Below are positions 1-8,602 of a stretch of DNA of 29,924 nucleotides, piece after piece. The notes under the pieces were generated by a model. The model did no database searches, was not told the origin of the DNA, and was given only the letters and a program-made list of their open reading frames with translations. The stretch's first letter is position 1. Every line of letters starts with the position of its first letter. The stretch spans positions 1 through 29,924 of the forward strand of contig JBJKSB010000097.1 of NCBI GenBank assembly GCA_046704385.1, in the 5' to 3' direction. The translations under genes were made by a program, and so were the position numbers. This stretch comes from GH45 sp046704385 (lineage in GTDB: Bacteria; Bacteroidota; Bacteroidia; Bacteroidales; SZUA-534).

Positions 1-164
1 TTAGATGAATTTTGCTACAAAGTAAATCGACGATACTATGGTGAGAAAATATTTGAAAGATTGCTAATAGCTTCAGTTTCTATAAATTATAAGAATGTTA
101 TTACTGATTCCCGATAGACATAAAAATTTTTTAGTATTTTAAACTGCTTTAATCAATAATAATT

Positions 165-1760
165 ATGAGCCGTTTAAAATACCTTGTCTCGTTTTTCCTG
201 GTTGTAACAGTTTTCTCTCTACAAGCCCAAACTCCTGATACAACCCGGCATACAGAAAAAACAATAAGCCAAAAAGTAAACGACGCTTTTGTTCCGGCAG
301 TAAATTTTATGGACAAAGTTTTCTTTTGGGATCCCTTTGCCTCTTTTGGACTTTATGATCCTTATTTGTATGATGACCAGGGCAATCCGGTGCTTGATGA
401 GGCCGGCAATCACAAAAAAATGCGGGTGCCGCTAATTGTGGTCTGGCTTTTTGCCGGTGCATTGTTTTTTACTATAAAAATGAAGTTTATTAATTTCAAA
501 GGTATCGGGTTGAGTTTAAAACTTATTGCCGGGAGAATTGGTGTTGAGGAAAATAGCTCGGGCGAGGTAAGTCATTTTCAGGCCGTTACAACAGCTCTTT
601 CTGCAACGGTTGGGCTGGGAAATATTGCCGGCGTAGCCATTGCCATTGCCGTTGGTGGCCCCGGAGCAACCTTCTGGATGGTTTTAATGGGATTATTAGG
701 AATGGCATCAAAATTTGTGGAATGTTCGCTTGGAGTAAAATACCGGCAGATTGATGAAAAAGGTCAGGTTTCAGGTGGTCCGATGTATTATCTCAGGATG
801 GGTTTGGAAAAACGAAATTTAGGAAAGCTGGGAAAAATCCTGAGTATCTTATTTGCTGTTATGGTAATTGGTGGATCGGTGGGTGGCGGCAATATGTTAC
901 AGGCAAACCAGGCCTTTGCCCAGTTTGCATTATTGGTTCCGTCTGTCTCTAACTACGGATTCTTTTTTGGAGTGATTATGGCAGTATTAGTAGGTATTGT
1001 AGTCATTGGCGGAATTAAAAGCATTGCACGGGTCACTGAGAAAATTGTACCGTTTATGGCCCTTTTTTACATTATAGTTGCTTTGGTAATTATTGTAGTC
1101 AACATCAGCAAAATTCACGAGGTTATTGGTTTGATATTCGAGGGAGCCTTTAATGGTCCCGCCATAAAAGGCGGATTCATAGGTGTAATGATAATGGGTG
1201 TTCAACGTGCAGCTTTTTCAAACGAGGCTGGCATAGGTTCTGCAGCCATTGCGCACTCGGCAGCCAAAACAAGTGAACCTATCAGCGAAGGCCTGGTATC
1301 ATTAATTGAACCCATGGTTGATACGGTAATAATTTGCACAATGACCGCACTGGTTATTATTTTTAGCGGATTATATCAAAACCCGCAAGGCCTTTCCGGA
1401 GCTCCGCTAACATCGGCTGCATTTGCAACTGTTTTTCCCTGGTTCCCTTTCATGTTGCTGATTGCAATTTTCCTTTTTGCTTTTTCAACCATGATTTCGT
1501 GGTCGTATTACGGGCTGAAAGGGTTCAATTTTTTATTTGCGCGATTTTTTAAAAACGAAAGGCTTAGCTCTGTCTTTTATTATTCCATTTTTCTGGTCTG
1601 TATTATTATCGGCAGTTCAAGTAAACTGGGAGCTGTAATGGATTTCTCCGATATGATGATACTTACTATGGCATTTCCAAACATAGTTGGGTTGGTAATA
1701 ATGTCGGGCGAAGTAAAAAGTGATTTGACTGATTATTTACAAAGAATCAGGGGGAAATAG
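165..1760 (+). CDS. Sodium/proton:amino-acid (alanine/glycine) symporter, AGCS family
   Basis: A 531-residue multi-pass inner-membrane carrier that most likely takes up alanine or glycine with Na+ or H+. Family hallmarks are visible: the GGGNMLQANQ segment (about 244-253), SGGPMYYLRMGL (about 204-215), and the AAFSNEAGIGSAAIAHSA stretch followed by SEGLVSLIEPMVDT in the C-terminal half. Roughly ten hydrophobic segments follow residue 85. Unusually for the family at large, an N-terminal portion of about 85 residues comes first: a signal-peptide-like segment (1-22, ending LQAQ) and a polar stretch before the first core helix. ATG at 165 is the only start that keeps the signal-like segment. The stop lies 1 bp from the stop of the convergent gene at 1762. 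No convincing promoter match was found in bases 1-164. Family call is firm; the substrate is inferred. Confidence 0.93.
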   Translation: MSRLKYLVSFFLVVTVFSLQAQTPDTTRHTEKTISQKVNDAFVPAVNFMDKVFFWDPFASFGLYDPYLYDDQGNPVLDEAGNHKKMRVPLIVVWLFAGALFFTIKMKFINFKGIGLSLKLIAGRIGVEENSSGEVSHFQAVTTALSATVGLGNIAGVAIAIAVGGPGATFWMVLMGLLGMASKFVECSLGVKYRQIDEKGQVSGGPMYYLRMGLEKRNLGKLGKILSILFAVMVIGGSVGGGNMLQANQAFAQFALLVPSVSNYGFFFGVIMAVLVGIVVIGGIKSIARVTEKIVPFMALFYIIVALVIIVVNISKIHEVIGLIFEGAFNGPAIKGGFIGVMIMGVQRAAFSNEAGIGSAAIAHSAAKTSEPISEGLVSLIEPMVDTVIICTMTALVIIFSGLYQNPQGLSGAPLTSAAFATVFPWFPFMLLIAIFLFAFSTMISWSYYGLKGFNFLFARFFKNERLSSVFYYSIFLVCIIIGSSSKLGAVMDFSDMMILTMAFPNIVGLVIMSGEVKSDLTDYLQRIRGK

Positions 1761-1761
1761 A

Positions 1762-2571
1762 CTATTTGTTTTTAACGCAACGCACCGAAATAGCATTACT
1801 CCTTTTTTCGTGGTAACGGAATGCTTTTGAAAGGTTTTTATTGAAATAAACCTTCCAGGCATTATCGCTTGCCTGGGTTGAAGTCCAAAAACTTACCGAT
1901 TCGTCAATATTATTAAAACTGTTATTATAAAAACCGGCATATTGTAAATTCAGGTCTTTCTTAACATTTGGGATTTCTTTGTCAACCGTTGAGATGTTGT
2001 CTATCAGTACAGTCCATTCCTCATTGGAAGGAATGTGCCAACCATCGGGACAAACGCCTTGTGCTTGTTCAGATGTTGAATCATTCATGGCACTATTCCA
2101 TGTATATAGCCGGCCATAAACATCAGCATTTTCTTCATTATTATCATATACCAGGCTTTCAACACTATCTCCCCAGGCATCTTTGGTAACTTTTAAATTT
2201 TCAAGCATCCAGGTCATGCCAGCAACTTTCCTTGTTTTGTAGCTGTTCCCATCAATATCAACGCAAACAGGCCATGGTGGCTGTGTGAGCTCAATGGTAT
2301 CAACCAAAAAGCTTTTTTTGGCATCGGCAATGGTAACATAATATGTTCCGGCAGTCAAATTTGAAACTGCTGAATCACCACTGCCATTTGGCCATTGAAT
2401 AACGTAAGGTGCTTTTCCTCCTGAAATATTCAGGGAAACCTTACCATCATTACTTTCGTAATCGGTTAAATTCGTGATTTTTGGATTGGTATGAAGAACT
2501 TCCCTTTTGCAACTTATAAAAACAGCACTTGCCAGCAAGACAATCAAAAGGAAATGTGTTTTTTTTATCAT
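1762..2571 (-). CDS. Lipoprotein with SprB-like repeat and FISUMP domain
   Basis: A 269-residue surface or outer-membrane lipoprotein of unknown role. The start is placed at the ATG at 2571 because it gives a clean lipoprotein signal (MIKKTHFLLIVLLASAVFISC, lipidated C21 at the end); the longer frame begins with TTG. Residues about 40-100 resemble one SprB repeat (GGKAPYVIQW ... SNLTAGTYYVTIAD ... ELTQP). Residues about 105-268 are a typical Fibrobacter succinogenes major paralogous (FISUMP) domain: DIDGNSYKTRKV, MTWMLENLKV, YGRLYTWNSA, GVCPDGWHIPSNEEW and a final ISVRCVK. FISUMP domains are common in secreted Bacteroidota and Fibrobacter proteins; their function is not established. The gene is convergent with the symporter and is preceded by a good promoter match at 2669-2697. 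Confidence 0.88.
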   Translation of the reverse strand: MIKKTHFLLIVLLASAVFISCKREVLHTNPKITNLTDYESNDGKVSLNISGGKAPYVIQWPNGSGDSAVSNLTAGTYYVTIADAKKSFLVDTIELTQPPWPVCVDIDGNSYKTRKVAGMTWMLENLKVTKDAWGDSVESLVYDNNEENADVYGRLYTWNSAMNDSTSEQAQGVCPDGWHIPSNEEWTVLIDNISTVDKEIPNVKKDLNLQYAGFYNNSFNNIDESVSFWTSTQASDNAWKVYFNKNLSKAFRYHEKRSNAISVRCVKNK

Positions 2572-2668
2572 AGGTAATTTTATTAATACCATAAACAAGT
2601 ATCGCTGCTAAATTTCCAATCTAACGCTACTAAATTAATAAATTCTTTAAACGAATCCTTACTAATCA

Positions 2669-2697
2669 CAAAATTATAGTAAAAAACACATTTTCAA
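2669..2697 (-). promoter_or_regulatory. Bacteroidota-type promoter for the FISUMP lipoprotein gene
   Basis: Read on the minus strand there is TTG (2697-2695), an 18-base spacer, then TAATTTTG (2676-2669), a full match to the Bacteroidota -7 element TAnnTTTG. The spacer is one base shorter than the usual 19-21. Transcription would start near 2662, leaving a leader of about 90 bases. Confidence 0.45.
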
Positions 2698-2774
2698 TTT
2701 GCAAGACGAAATTTTTTATGAAATTATTCTTTAAACAGAAAGATCAAACGCAGTGAAAGAATTTTACGCTGAAA

Positions 2775-3899
2775 TTACATTTTTAATATCCTATTCAACT
2801 TTACACATAAATCAAAAAAAACCACTTTGGCGTTGGCATTCCTGGCAATGTGAACGTTAGCTTTATCCAGCTCCTGTTGTAAATACGGTGAATTGGCCGG
2901 ATGAATGAAATTTGAGAATTTCTCGGCAAAAGCTTCTTCATTTTCTGCCATCCGGATTATATTTTTTTGTTGCTGATTGATGATAAGGTTTTCGCGCACC
3001 ATCCGCAATGCATAACTTAAAAATGCTTTTTGTTTTTCACGCCCCGCTTTGGCAACATCGTCAACCCATTTGATTATTCCAATAAGTTTTCCGGAATAGC
3101 TTAGACGCATCATTTGCACAAACTGTTCAAAATTCCATTGGGTATCAATGGATGATTCAAGATATTCAACCGCCAGGTTATAATTGCCCTCGCATATTCT
3201 GCTTATTTGCCGGGCTTTTTCATCATTTAGATTATGATTCTGTTTTAGTCCCGTAAATATCTCATCTTCAGCAATCCGGTTTATTTTTACAAGTTGTGTC
3301 CTTGAAAGGATGGTACTAATAATTTGCTGAGAATTTTGTGATACTAACAGGAACAGCGTTTTAACGGGAGGTTCTTCAATTAATTTCAACAACTTATTGG
3401 CAGTTTCAGCATTCATCTTTTCGGGAAACCAAATAATCATTATTTTGTATTCGGCTTCGAATGATTTCATGCTTAATTTACGAAGAATTTCACGCCCCTC
3501 GTCAACCCTGATAATTGCCTGGGAATTACCGGCATCAAGGCAATTCAACCAATCGTTATAGTTGCCATACGGAGTATTAAGAAGAAATTGTCGCCATTCT
3601 TTTATAAAAGTATCACTTACAGGTTTCTCTTTATCTTTGGTAGGAACTACCGGAAAAACAAAATGCAGATCGGGATGTTCATATTTGCCAACCTTGCGGC
3701 ACGAATTACATTCGCCGCAGCTGTCGTTTTCTTTGGGATTCTGGCACAGAATGTATTTGGCATAGGACAAAGCCAATGGAAGAGTCCCATATCCTTCCTC
3801 ACCGTTAAATAATTGTGCATGGCTTATCCGCCCTTGCCGAACCGTGTTGAGCAGCTGTGTTTTTATATTTTGTTGACCTATAATTTCGCTGAATTTCAT
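2775..3899 (-). CDS. holB: DNA polymerase III delta' subunit (clamp loader)
   Basis: A 374-residue AAA+ family protein, the delta' subunit of the clamp-loader complex that opens the beta sliding clamp at primer termini in the cytoplasm. The N-terminus (FSEIIGQQNIKTQLLNTVRQGRISHAQLFNG) is typical. A zinc module has C52, C61, C64 and C67. The region equivalent to the P-loop reads NGEEGYGTLPLA and lacks the Lys needed for ATP binding, as known for delta', which does not hydrolyse ATP. KLLKLIEEPP (about 175-184) and the ILSRTQ motif carrying the trans-acting Arg are present. The ATG at 3899 lies 50 bases after the stop of the hydrolase gene on the same strand, so the two may be co-transcribed. 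Distinction from gamma/tau rests on the missing Walker A Lys and the length. Confidence 0.9.
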   Translation of the reverse strand: MKFSEIIGQQNIKTQLLNTVRQGRISHAQLFNGEEGYGTLPLALSYAKYILCQNPKENDSCGECNSCRKVGKYEHPDLHFVFPVVPTKDKEKPVSDTFIKEWRQFLLNTPYGNYNDWLNCLDAGNSQAIIRVDEGREILRKLSMKSFEAEYKIMIIWFPEKMNAETANKLLKLIEEPPVKTLFLLVSQNSQQIISTILSRTQLVKINRIAEDEIFTGLKQNHNLNDEKARQISRICEGNYNLAVEYLESSIDTQWNFEQFVQMMRLSYSGKLIGIIKWVDDVAKAGREKQKAFLSYALRMVRENLIINQQQKNIIRMAENEEAFAEKFSNFIHPANSPYLQQELDKANVHIARNANAKVVFFDLCVKLNRILKM

Positions 3900-3949
3900 G
3901 CCTTATTATCTAGTTTCACAAACCTACATGATTTCTTGAAAACAAGCAA

Positions 3950-4735
3950 CTAAAACAAAAATTGCCTGATAATTTCAATCGATTTGTTTTCTTCCTCCAC
4001 AAAACCCATATGGCCTGAATTCTCTAGCCAGTTAACTTCCAACACTGGGTTCACCGCCATCATTTTTTCAGCTGCCGTGATTCCAATATAATTATCCTTT
4101 TTCCCAAAAATATATAGCATAGGCCGATCAAGATTTTTAATCATTTCCTGCCTGTCGGGCCGGTCCATCATTCCTCGCAGTAATGCACAAACTCCGTCTG
4201 GATTATGTTGCCTGGCCTCCTCTTTCATTGAAGAAAGCCTGACTGAAAATTTACTTAGGTTTTCGTTGGCAAAAGTTCTGGGCAGGTTGCTGTTAATAAT
4301 TAACTCAAGTTTTCCGGATTGGATCAACTCGATTTCACGTTGCCGGTTTTGTTTTTTTTCATCGCTATCGGCATAAATAGAACTATGAAAAAGCACCAGC
4401 CGATTAATTTTTTCTGGAAAAATATCGGCAAAAGCCAGCATTACATAACCGCCCATGCTGTGACCAATTACATGACATTTTTCAATATTCAGGCTATCCA
4501 GAAGAAAATTCAAGGCTTCTGCCATAAGGCCCATGCTGTGGGTTTCGCCAAAAACCTCACTAAATCCATGACCGGGAATATCGGGGATAATTAAACGAAA
4601 ATGGCCAGATAATTTTTCGGCAAAACTATTCCAAACGGCCTTTGTTTCAAGATAACCGTGCAATAATAGAACTACAGGTCCATGACCTAAATCATCATAA
4701 AAAATCCGTTTGTTTTTAAAAGTAATTTCGTGCAT
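3950..4735 (-). CDS. Alpha/beta hydrolase
   Basis: A 261-residue cytoplasmic alpha/beta-fold hydrolase of unknown substrate. The catalytic triad is complete: nucleophile S93 in GHSMGG, acid D214 in GKKDNYIG, and H242 in SGHMGF. The oxyanion strand is LLLHGYLE (24-30). A helical lid lies at about 120-200. Length and motif spacing match small esterases, peroxidases and MhpC-like enzymes; nothing narrows the choice. The start is set at the ATG at 4735 (MHEITFKNKR) because the in-frame extension to 4780 adds residues unlike the family and runs into the promoter zone. It reads toward holB and is divergent from the peptidase gene at 4852; the 116-base gap holds -7-like elements for both directions. 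Confidence 0.88.
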   Translation of the reverse strand: MHEITFKNKRIFYDDLGHGPVVLLLHGYLETKAVWNSFAEKLSGHFRLIIPDIPGHGFSEVFGETHSMGLMAEALNFLLDSLNIEKCHVIGHSMGGYVMLAFADIFPEKINRLVLFHSSIYADSDEKKQNRQREIELIQSGKLELIINSNLPRTFANENLSKFSVRLSSMKEEARQHNPDGVCALLRGMMDRPDRQEMIKNLDRPMLYIFGKKDNYIGITAAEKMMAVNPVLEVNWLENSGHMGFVEEENKSIEIIRQFLF

Positions 4736-4757
4736 AATTAATGGGTTTAATTCATCA

Positions 4758-4765
4758 CAAAAATA
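4758..4765 (-). promoter_or_regulatory. Candidate -7 element for hydrolase-holB
   Basis: On the minus strand TATTTTTG matches TAnnTTTG exactly and lies 22 bases before the hydrolase ATG. No TTG was seen at the expected -33 distance, so support is limited. Confidence 0.3.
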
Positions 4766-4804
4766 CAATATGTTCAACAATGTATTCGTAATAATTGGTA
4801 ATAT

Positions 4805-4812
4805 TAAATTTG
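4805..4812 (+). promoter_or_regulatory. Candidate -7 element for the Xaa-Pro peptidase gene
   Basis: TAAATTTG matches TAnnTTTG exactly and lies 39 bases before the ATG at 4852. The -33 region has no clear TTG. It forms a divergent pair with the minus-strand element at 4758-4765. Confidence 0.35.
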
Positions 4813-4851
4813 TATGGTAATTTGATCGCTTCGAATTTAAAAACTATTACT

Positions 4852-6240
4852 ATGTTTCATAAAGATGTATATGTTAGGCGCCGGGCTGAATTAAAAAAGC
4901 TGGTTAACAACGGGATAGCCCTGTTTGTGGGAAATGTTGAATCACCAATGAATTATTTGGATAATACATATCATTTCAGGCAGGATAGTTCGTTCCTTTA
5001 CTTTTTTGGCCTCGATCATCCGGGTTTGGCCGCAATTATTGATTTTAACAGTGGCGACGAAATCATTTTCGGTAACGATGTTGATATTGAAGATATTATC
5101 TGGATGGGTGTTCAGCCCTTGCTGAAAGATCGCGCTCAAAAAGTTGGGGTGGAAAAAACAGCCCCTTTTAATAAAGTGGCTGATGAAGTTCAAAAGGCTG
5201 TTTCATCAGGCCGGCAGGTACATTTTCTTCCTACCGATCGTGGTGATAATAAAATAACGTTGGGTGACATGCTGGATATCCGGCCGTCGGAGGTGAATCA
5301 AAACCGATCGCTGGACCTGGTAAAAGCTGTAATTAAGCTTCGCTCCATTAAGGATGAATATGAGATAGCCGAAATTGAAAAAGCTTGCGAAGTTGGCTAT
5401 GAAATGCACGTTACTGCAATGAGAATGGCTGTTGAAGGTGAAACCGAACAAAACATTTCAGGAACCATTGAAGCTATTCCGTTAAAATACGGAGGTCATT
5501 ACGCCTTTCCTGTAATTTTATCGCAGGATGGTCAAACCTTACATAATCACACACATGGCGGAACACTGACCAAAGGCCGATTGATGATTACTGATGCCGG
5601 TGCGGAATCCCTGTTGCATTATTCTTCGGATTTTACACGAACTACACCTATAAACGGCACATTTACACAAAAACAAAAAGAAATTTACCAGATTGTTTTG
5701 GATGCCAATAATGCAGCAACAGCTATGACCAAACCGGGGATTACTTACCAGGAGGTGCATTTACATGCAGCCCGGGTTATTGCCCAGGGGCTTAAAGATG
5801 TGGGTTTAATGAAAGGTGACGTGGATGCCGCCGTTAAAGCCGGAGCTCATGCCATGTTTTTTCCGCACGGTCTGGGTCATATGATGGGTCTTGACGTTCA
5901 CGACATGGAAGACCTGGGACAAATTTATGTTGGTTACGATGAAGTTACCCGCCCAATCGATCAGTTTGGAACTGCATATCTGCGTTTGGGACGCAAACTG
6001 GAACCCGGTTTTGTAATTACCAACGAACCCGGCATTTATTTTATCCCAGCTTTAATTGACAAGTGGCAAAGCGAAAAAATAAATGCGGATTTTATCAATT
6101 TTGACAAAGTGAATCAATACCGCGATTTTGGTGGAGTACGTCTTGAAGATGATTTACTGATTACCGATACCGGATGCAGGATTTTGGGCAAACGTGTTCC
6201 GATTACCATTGACGAAGTAAGCAATACGGTTGGAAAATAA
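4852..6240 (+). CDS. pepP: Xaa-Pro aminopeptidase (M24B)
   Basis: A 462-residue two-metal aminopeptidase that removes the N-terminal residue from peptides with proline at position 2, acting in the cytoplasm in peptide turnover. Residues about 1-135 form the aminopeptidase P N-terminal domain and about 175-455 the pita-bread catalytic domain. All five metal ligands are visible: D248 (TDAGAE), D260 (SSDFTRT), H343 (HGLGHMMG), E392 (NEPGIYF) and E432 (RLEDDLLIT). The ATG at 4852 (MFHKDVYVRRR) is preferred over a TTG at 4795: it matches the family N-terminus and leaves room for the -7 element at 4805. There is no signal peptide. A strong terminator follows at 6264-6296, so the gene is probably transcribed alone. 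M24B membership is secure; prolidase activity is the main alternative. Confidence 0.92.
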   Translation: MFHKDVYVRRRAELKKLVNNGIALFVGNVESPMNYLDNTYHFRQDSSFLYFFGLDHPGLAAIIDFNSGDEIIFGNDVDIEDIIWMGVQPLLKDRAQKVGVEKTAPFNKVADEVQKAVSSGRQVHFLPTDRGDNKITLGDMLDIRPSEVNQNRSLDLVKAVIKLRSIKDEYEIAEIEKACEVGYEMHVTAMRMAVEGETEQNISGTIEAIPLKYGGHYAFPVILSQDGQTLHNHTHGGTLTKGRLMITDAGAESLLHYSSDFTRTTPINGTFTQKQKEIYQIVLDANNAATAMTKPGITYQEVHLHAARVIAQGLKDVGLMKGDVDAAVKAGAHAMFFPHGLGHMMGLDVHDMEDLGQIYVGYDEVTRPIDQFGTAYLRLGRKLEPGFVITNEPGIYFIPALIDKWQSEKINADFINFDKVNQYRDFGGVRLEDDLLITDTGCRILGKRVPITIDEVSNTVGK

Positions 6241-6263
6241 ATTGATTTGAAATGAAATATTGA

Positions 6264-6296
6264 AGTGCCCTGGAAAATATCCGGGGCACTTTTTTT
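6264..6296 (+). terminator. Rho-independent terminator after the Xaa-Pro peptidase gene
   Basis: An 11-bp stem (6264-6274 with 6280-6290, one G-U pair) closes a 5-base AAATA loop and is followed by a run of T (6290-6296). It begins 24 bases after the peptidase stop. Confidence 0.9.
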
Positions 6297-6318
6297 AACT
6301 TTATCAGAAAATTACAGC

Positions 6319-7509
6319 ATGGTAAATCCGGGAAAAATATTATTGTTTTTTTGTTTGTTATCGCAATTTGTTGCTGGTCAGACAAGTACAGATGTTATTG
6401 ATGGAAATAACCAGTTTGGCTTTAAATTATATCAGCAATTTGTGAAAAACGATCAAACTCAAAACCTGTTTTATTCGCCATACAGTATTTACCAGTCCCT
6501 GGCAATGACATACAACGGCGCACAATCGCAAACAAAAACAGAATTTCAACAGATATTGCATTTCCCTGAAAACGCCAACCTGTTGAATAACGATTTTGGA
6601 CAACTCTATAAAAATCTTCAATCGAACCTTGATTCGGTGTCGTTAATTACAGCCAACAGTTTGTGGGCACAAAAAGGCTATACTTTTAATCCCGATTATT
6701 TTAAACTTGTAAACGAAAAATACGAAGCTCCGATTTACTATGTAAATTTTAAAAAATCTTCGCCCCGGAAAAAAGCAATTGGACAAATTAACAACTGGGT
6801 TTTACAGAATACCGGTCAACAAATAAAAGAACTAATCGGTGAAAATGATCTTACTGATGAAACCCGCTTGGTACTTGTAAATGCAATTTGGTTCTATGGA
6901 TCGTGGGCTACCGGATTTAATCCGGATAAAACGAATAAGGATTTTTTTTATGCCCCTTCAGGAAAACAAGCCGCCGAATTTATGCATCAAAAGGGCAAAT
7001 ATTTATATTATACTGACGACTTGATTTCAGCTATTTCAATCCCATATAAAGGATACAAACAGAGTTTTATTATCCTGCTACCTAACAAAATTAACGGTAT
7101 TACCTCGCTTGAAAATAACTTTGATAACTATTATGTTGACAACATATTAAAAGATATGGTAAGTAATACTATTAATATTGTCATACCTAAATTTACTTCT
7201 GAATTCTCGGTCAACTTAAAAGAGGTTTTAATGAAGATGGGGTTGCAGGAAGCTTTTTCAGATCAAGCCGATTTTTCGCTGATGTCGCCAATGAATGAAC
7301 TTAAAATTGACAAAGTAATCCACAAAGCAAAAATTGAAATAAACGAAAAAGGGACCAAAGCTGCCGCTTCAACCGGGGTGGTAATGGTACGAAAATCGGC
7401 AATGATTCACGAAACAGAATTTAAAGCTGACCATCCTTTTATTTATCTGATCAGGGATAATAGCACCGGCATGCTTTTGTTTATTGGAAAAATGGGATCA
7501 GTAAACTAA
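6319..7509 (+). CDS. Exported serpin (serine protease inhibitor)
   Basis: A 396-residue serpin, close to the usual core length, with a signal peptide (1 to about 20, ending FVAG before Gln), so it acts in the periplasm, outer envelope or outside. Serpins trap serine or cysteine proteases by insertion of the cleaved reactive loop into beta-sheet A. The hinge EKGTKAAASTG has the small residues expected of an inhibitory member. Counting from the P17 Glu puts P1 at K359 and P1' at S360, which predicts trypsin-like targets. The C-terminal DHPFIYLIRDNSTGMLLFIGKM is the conserved strand 4B/5B signature. The ATG at 6319 is chosen over GTG at 6265, which lies inside the preceding terminator. The next gene starts 12 bases downstream, suggesting an operon. 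Confidence 0.93.
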   Translation: MVNPGKILLFFCLLSQFVAGQTSTDVIDGNNQFGFKLYQQFVKNDQTQNLFYSPYSIYQSLAMTYNGAQSQTKTEFQQILHFPENANLLNNDFGQLYKNLQSNLDSVSLITANSLWAQKGYTFNPDYFKLVNEKYEAPIYYVNFKKSSPRKKAIGQINNWVLQNTGQQIKELIGENDLTDETRLVLVNAIWFYGSWATGFNPDKTNKDFFYAPSGKQAAEFMHQKGKYLYYTDDLISAISIPYKGYKQSFIILLPNKINGITSLENNFDNYYVDNILKDMVSNTINIVIPKFTSEFSVNLKEVLMKMGLQEAFSDQADFSLMSPMNELKIDKVIHKAKIEINEKGTKAAASTGVVMVRKSAMIHETEFKADHPFIYLIRDNSTGMLLFIGKMGSVN

Positions 7510-7521
7510 CAAATCTTTATT

Positions 7522-8448
7522 ATGAAAACTATAATCTTACTTGTTTTATTGACCTTACCTAGTTTTCTGTTTTCACAACAAGTTGCTGACACTGAATATA
7601 ATCCGGCGATTCATGATCCGGCGTACAGTCCCGGGAAAGGACCTGTAATTTTCATTGACGAAGGACATTTTAACTTTCACACCAAAAATGGCCGTTATAA
7701 GGCTTTCTCAAATCTTTTAGAGAGAGACGGGTACAATGTTGTTGCTTATAAAGACCTTTTTAAGAGAACAGAATTAAATAAAGGAAGTATTCTGGTAATA
7801 TCAAATGCTTTAAACAAAATTAACGTGGATGATTGGTTTTTACCCACTCCATCAGCTTTTACCAAATCTGAGATTGATGTTGTCAAAAATTGGGTTAATG
7901 ACGGCGGAAATTTGTTTTTAATAGCTGATCACATGCCATTGGCTGGTGCGGCAATAGATTTAGCAGCAGCATTTGGTTTTGAGTTTTACAATGGATTTGT
8001 ATTTGAGTTGGGAGAAGACGGGCAGCGATCCAATGCTCCCATTATTTTTGACTTACAAGATAAAACACTAAACGAAAGTCTTATTACCAAAGGAAGAAAT
8101 GAAAATGAAACCGTTGATCAGGTTGCTTCCTTTACCGGTCAGGGTTTTAAAATTCCCAATGACGCTACCCCTATTTTAATTTTTAATAAAAACTGTGAGA
8201 TAATGCTGCCCGATACCGCCTGGAGATTTAATAAAAAAACTCCTGTTCTTAACGTAGAAGGATGGTCGCAAGGTGCTTACAGGAAATTTGGAAAAGGAAA
8301 AATTGTGGTGTTTGGCGAGGCGGCAATGTTCACCGCGCAGTTAGCCGGACCTCAAAAAATAAAAATGGGAATGAACAATGAAATTGCTCCTGAAAATTAT
8401 CAGCTTTTGTTAAATATAATTCATTGGCTTGACGGAATGCTTAAATAG
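7522..8448 (+). CDS. Exported DUF4350-type / GATase1-like protein
   Basis: A 308-residue protein with a signal peptide (1-18, ending LFS before QQ). The body has a Rossmann-like alternation: VIFIDEGHFNFH (42-53), a loop ending ILVISNALNK, then VKNWVNDGGNLFLIADHMPLAGAA (121-144) and GKIVVFGEAAMF near the C-terminus. This resembles the class I glutamine-amidotransferase-like fold of DUF4350 and ThuA-like proteins, but the Cys nucleophile of true amidotransferases is not evident, so a binding role or a different hydrolysis is possible. D46/E47/H49 and D136/H137 are striking conserved-looking polar clusters. It follows the serpin by 12 bases and probably shares its transcript, placing both in the envelope. 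Function not known. Confidence 0.75.
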   Translation: MKTIILLVLLTLPSFLFSQQVADTEYNPAIHDPAYSPGKGPVIFIDEGHFNFHTKNGRYKAFSNLLERDGYNVVAYKDLFKRTELNKGSILVISNALNKINVDDWFLPTPSAFTKSEIDVVKNWVNDGGNLFLIADHMPLAGAAIDLAAAFGFEFYNGFVFELGEDGQRSNAPIIFDLQDKTLNESLITKGRNENETVDQVASFTGQGFKIPNDATPILIFNKNCEIMLPDTAWRFNKKTPVLNVEGWSQGAYRKFGKGKIVVFGEAAMFTAQLAGPQKIKMGMNNEIAPENYQLLLNIIHWLDGMLK

Positions 8449-8458
8449 TTCATTAAGC

Positions 8459-8522
8459 TACTGGAAAAATTAGTGCAAATATTTCCAGTATAATGGAAAA
8501 ATTCATACTTTTTTATTTTCCA
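8459..8522. repeat. Two tandem hairpins between convergent genes
   Basis: A perfect 9-bp inverted repeat TACTGGAAA/TTTCCAGTA (8459-8467 and 8482-8490, 14-base loop) is followed by TGGAAAA/TTTTCCA (8494-8500 and 8516-8522). Both lie between convergent stops. They may act as a weak two-way terminator, although there is no GC-rich stem. Confidence 0.45.
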
Positions 8523-8602
8523 AAAAGAGATTCAAGATAATATCACCTCGAAAATCTTGCTCAATTTTTCGGAATTTAACCTAAGCAAAAATGAGTTAAA
8601 AA

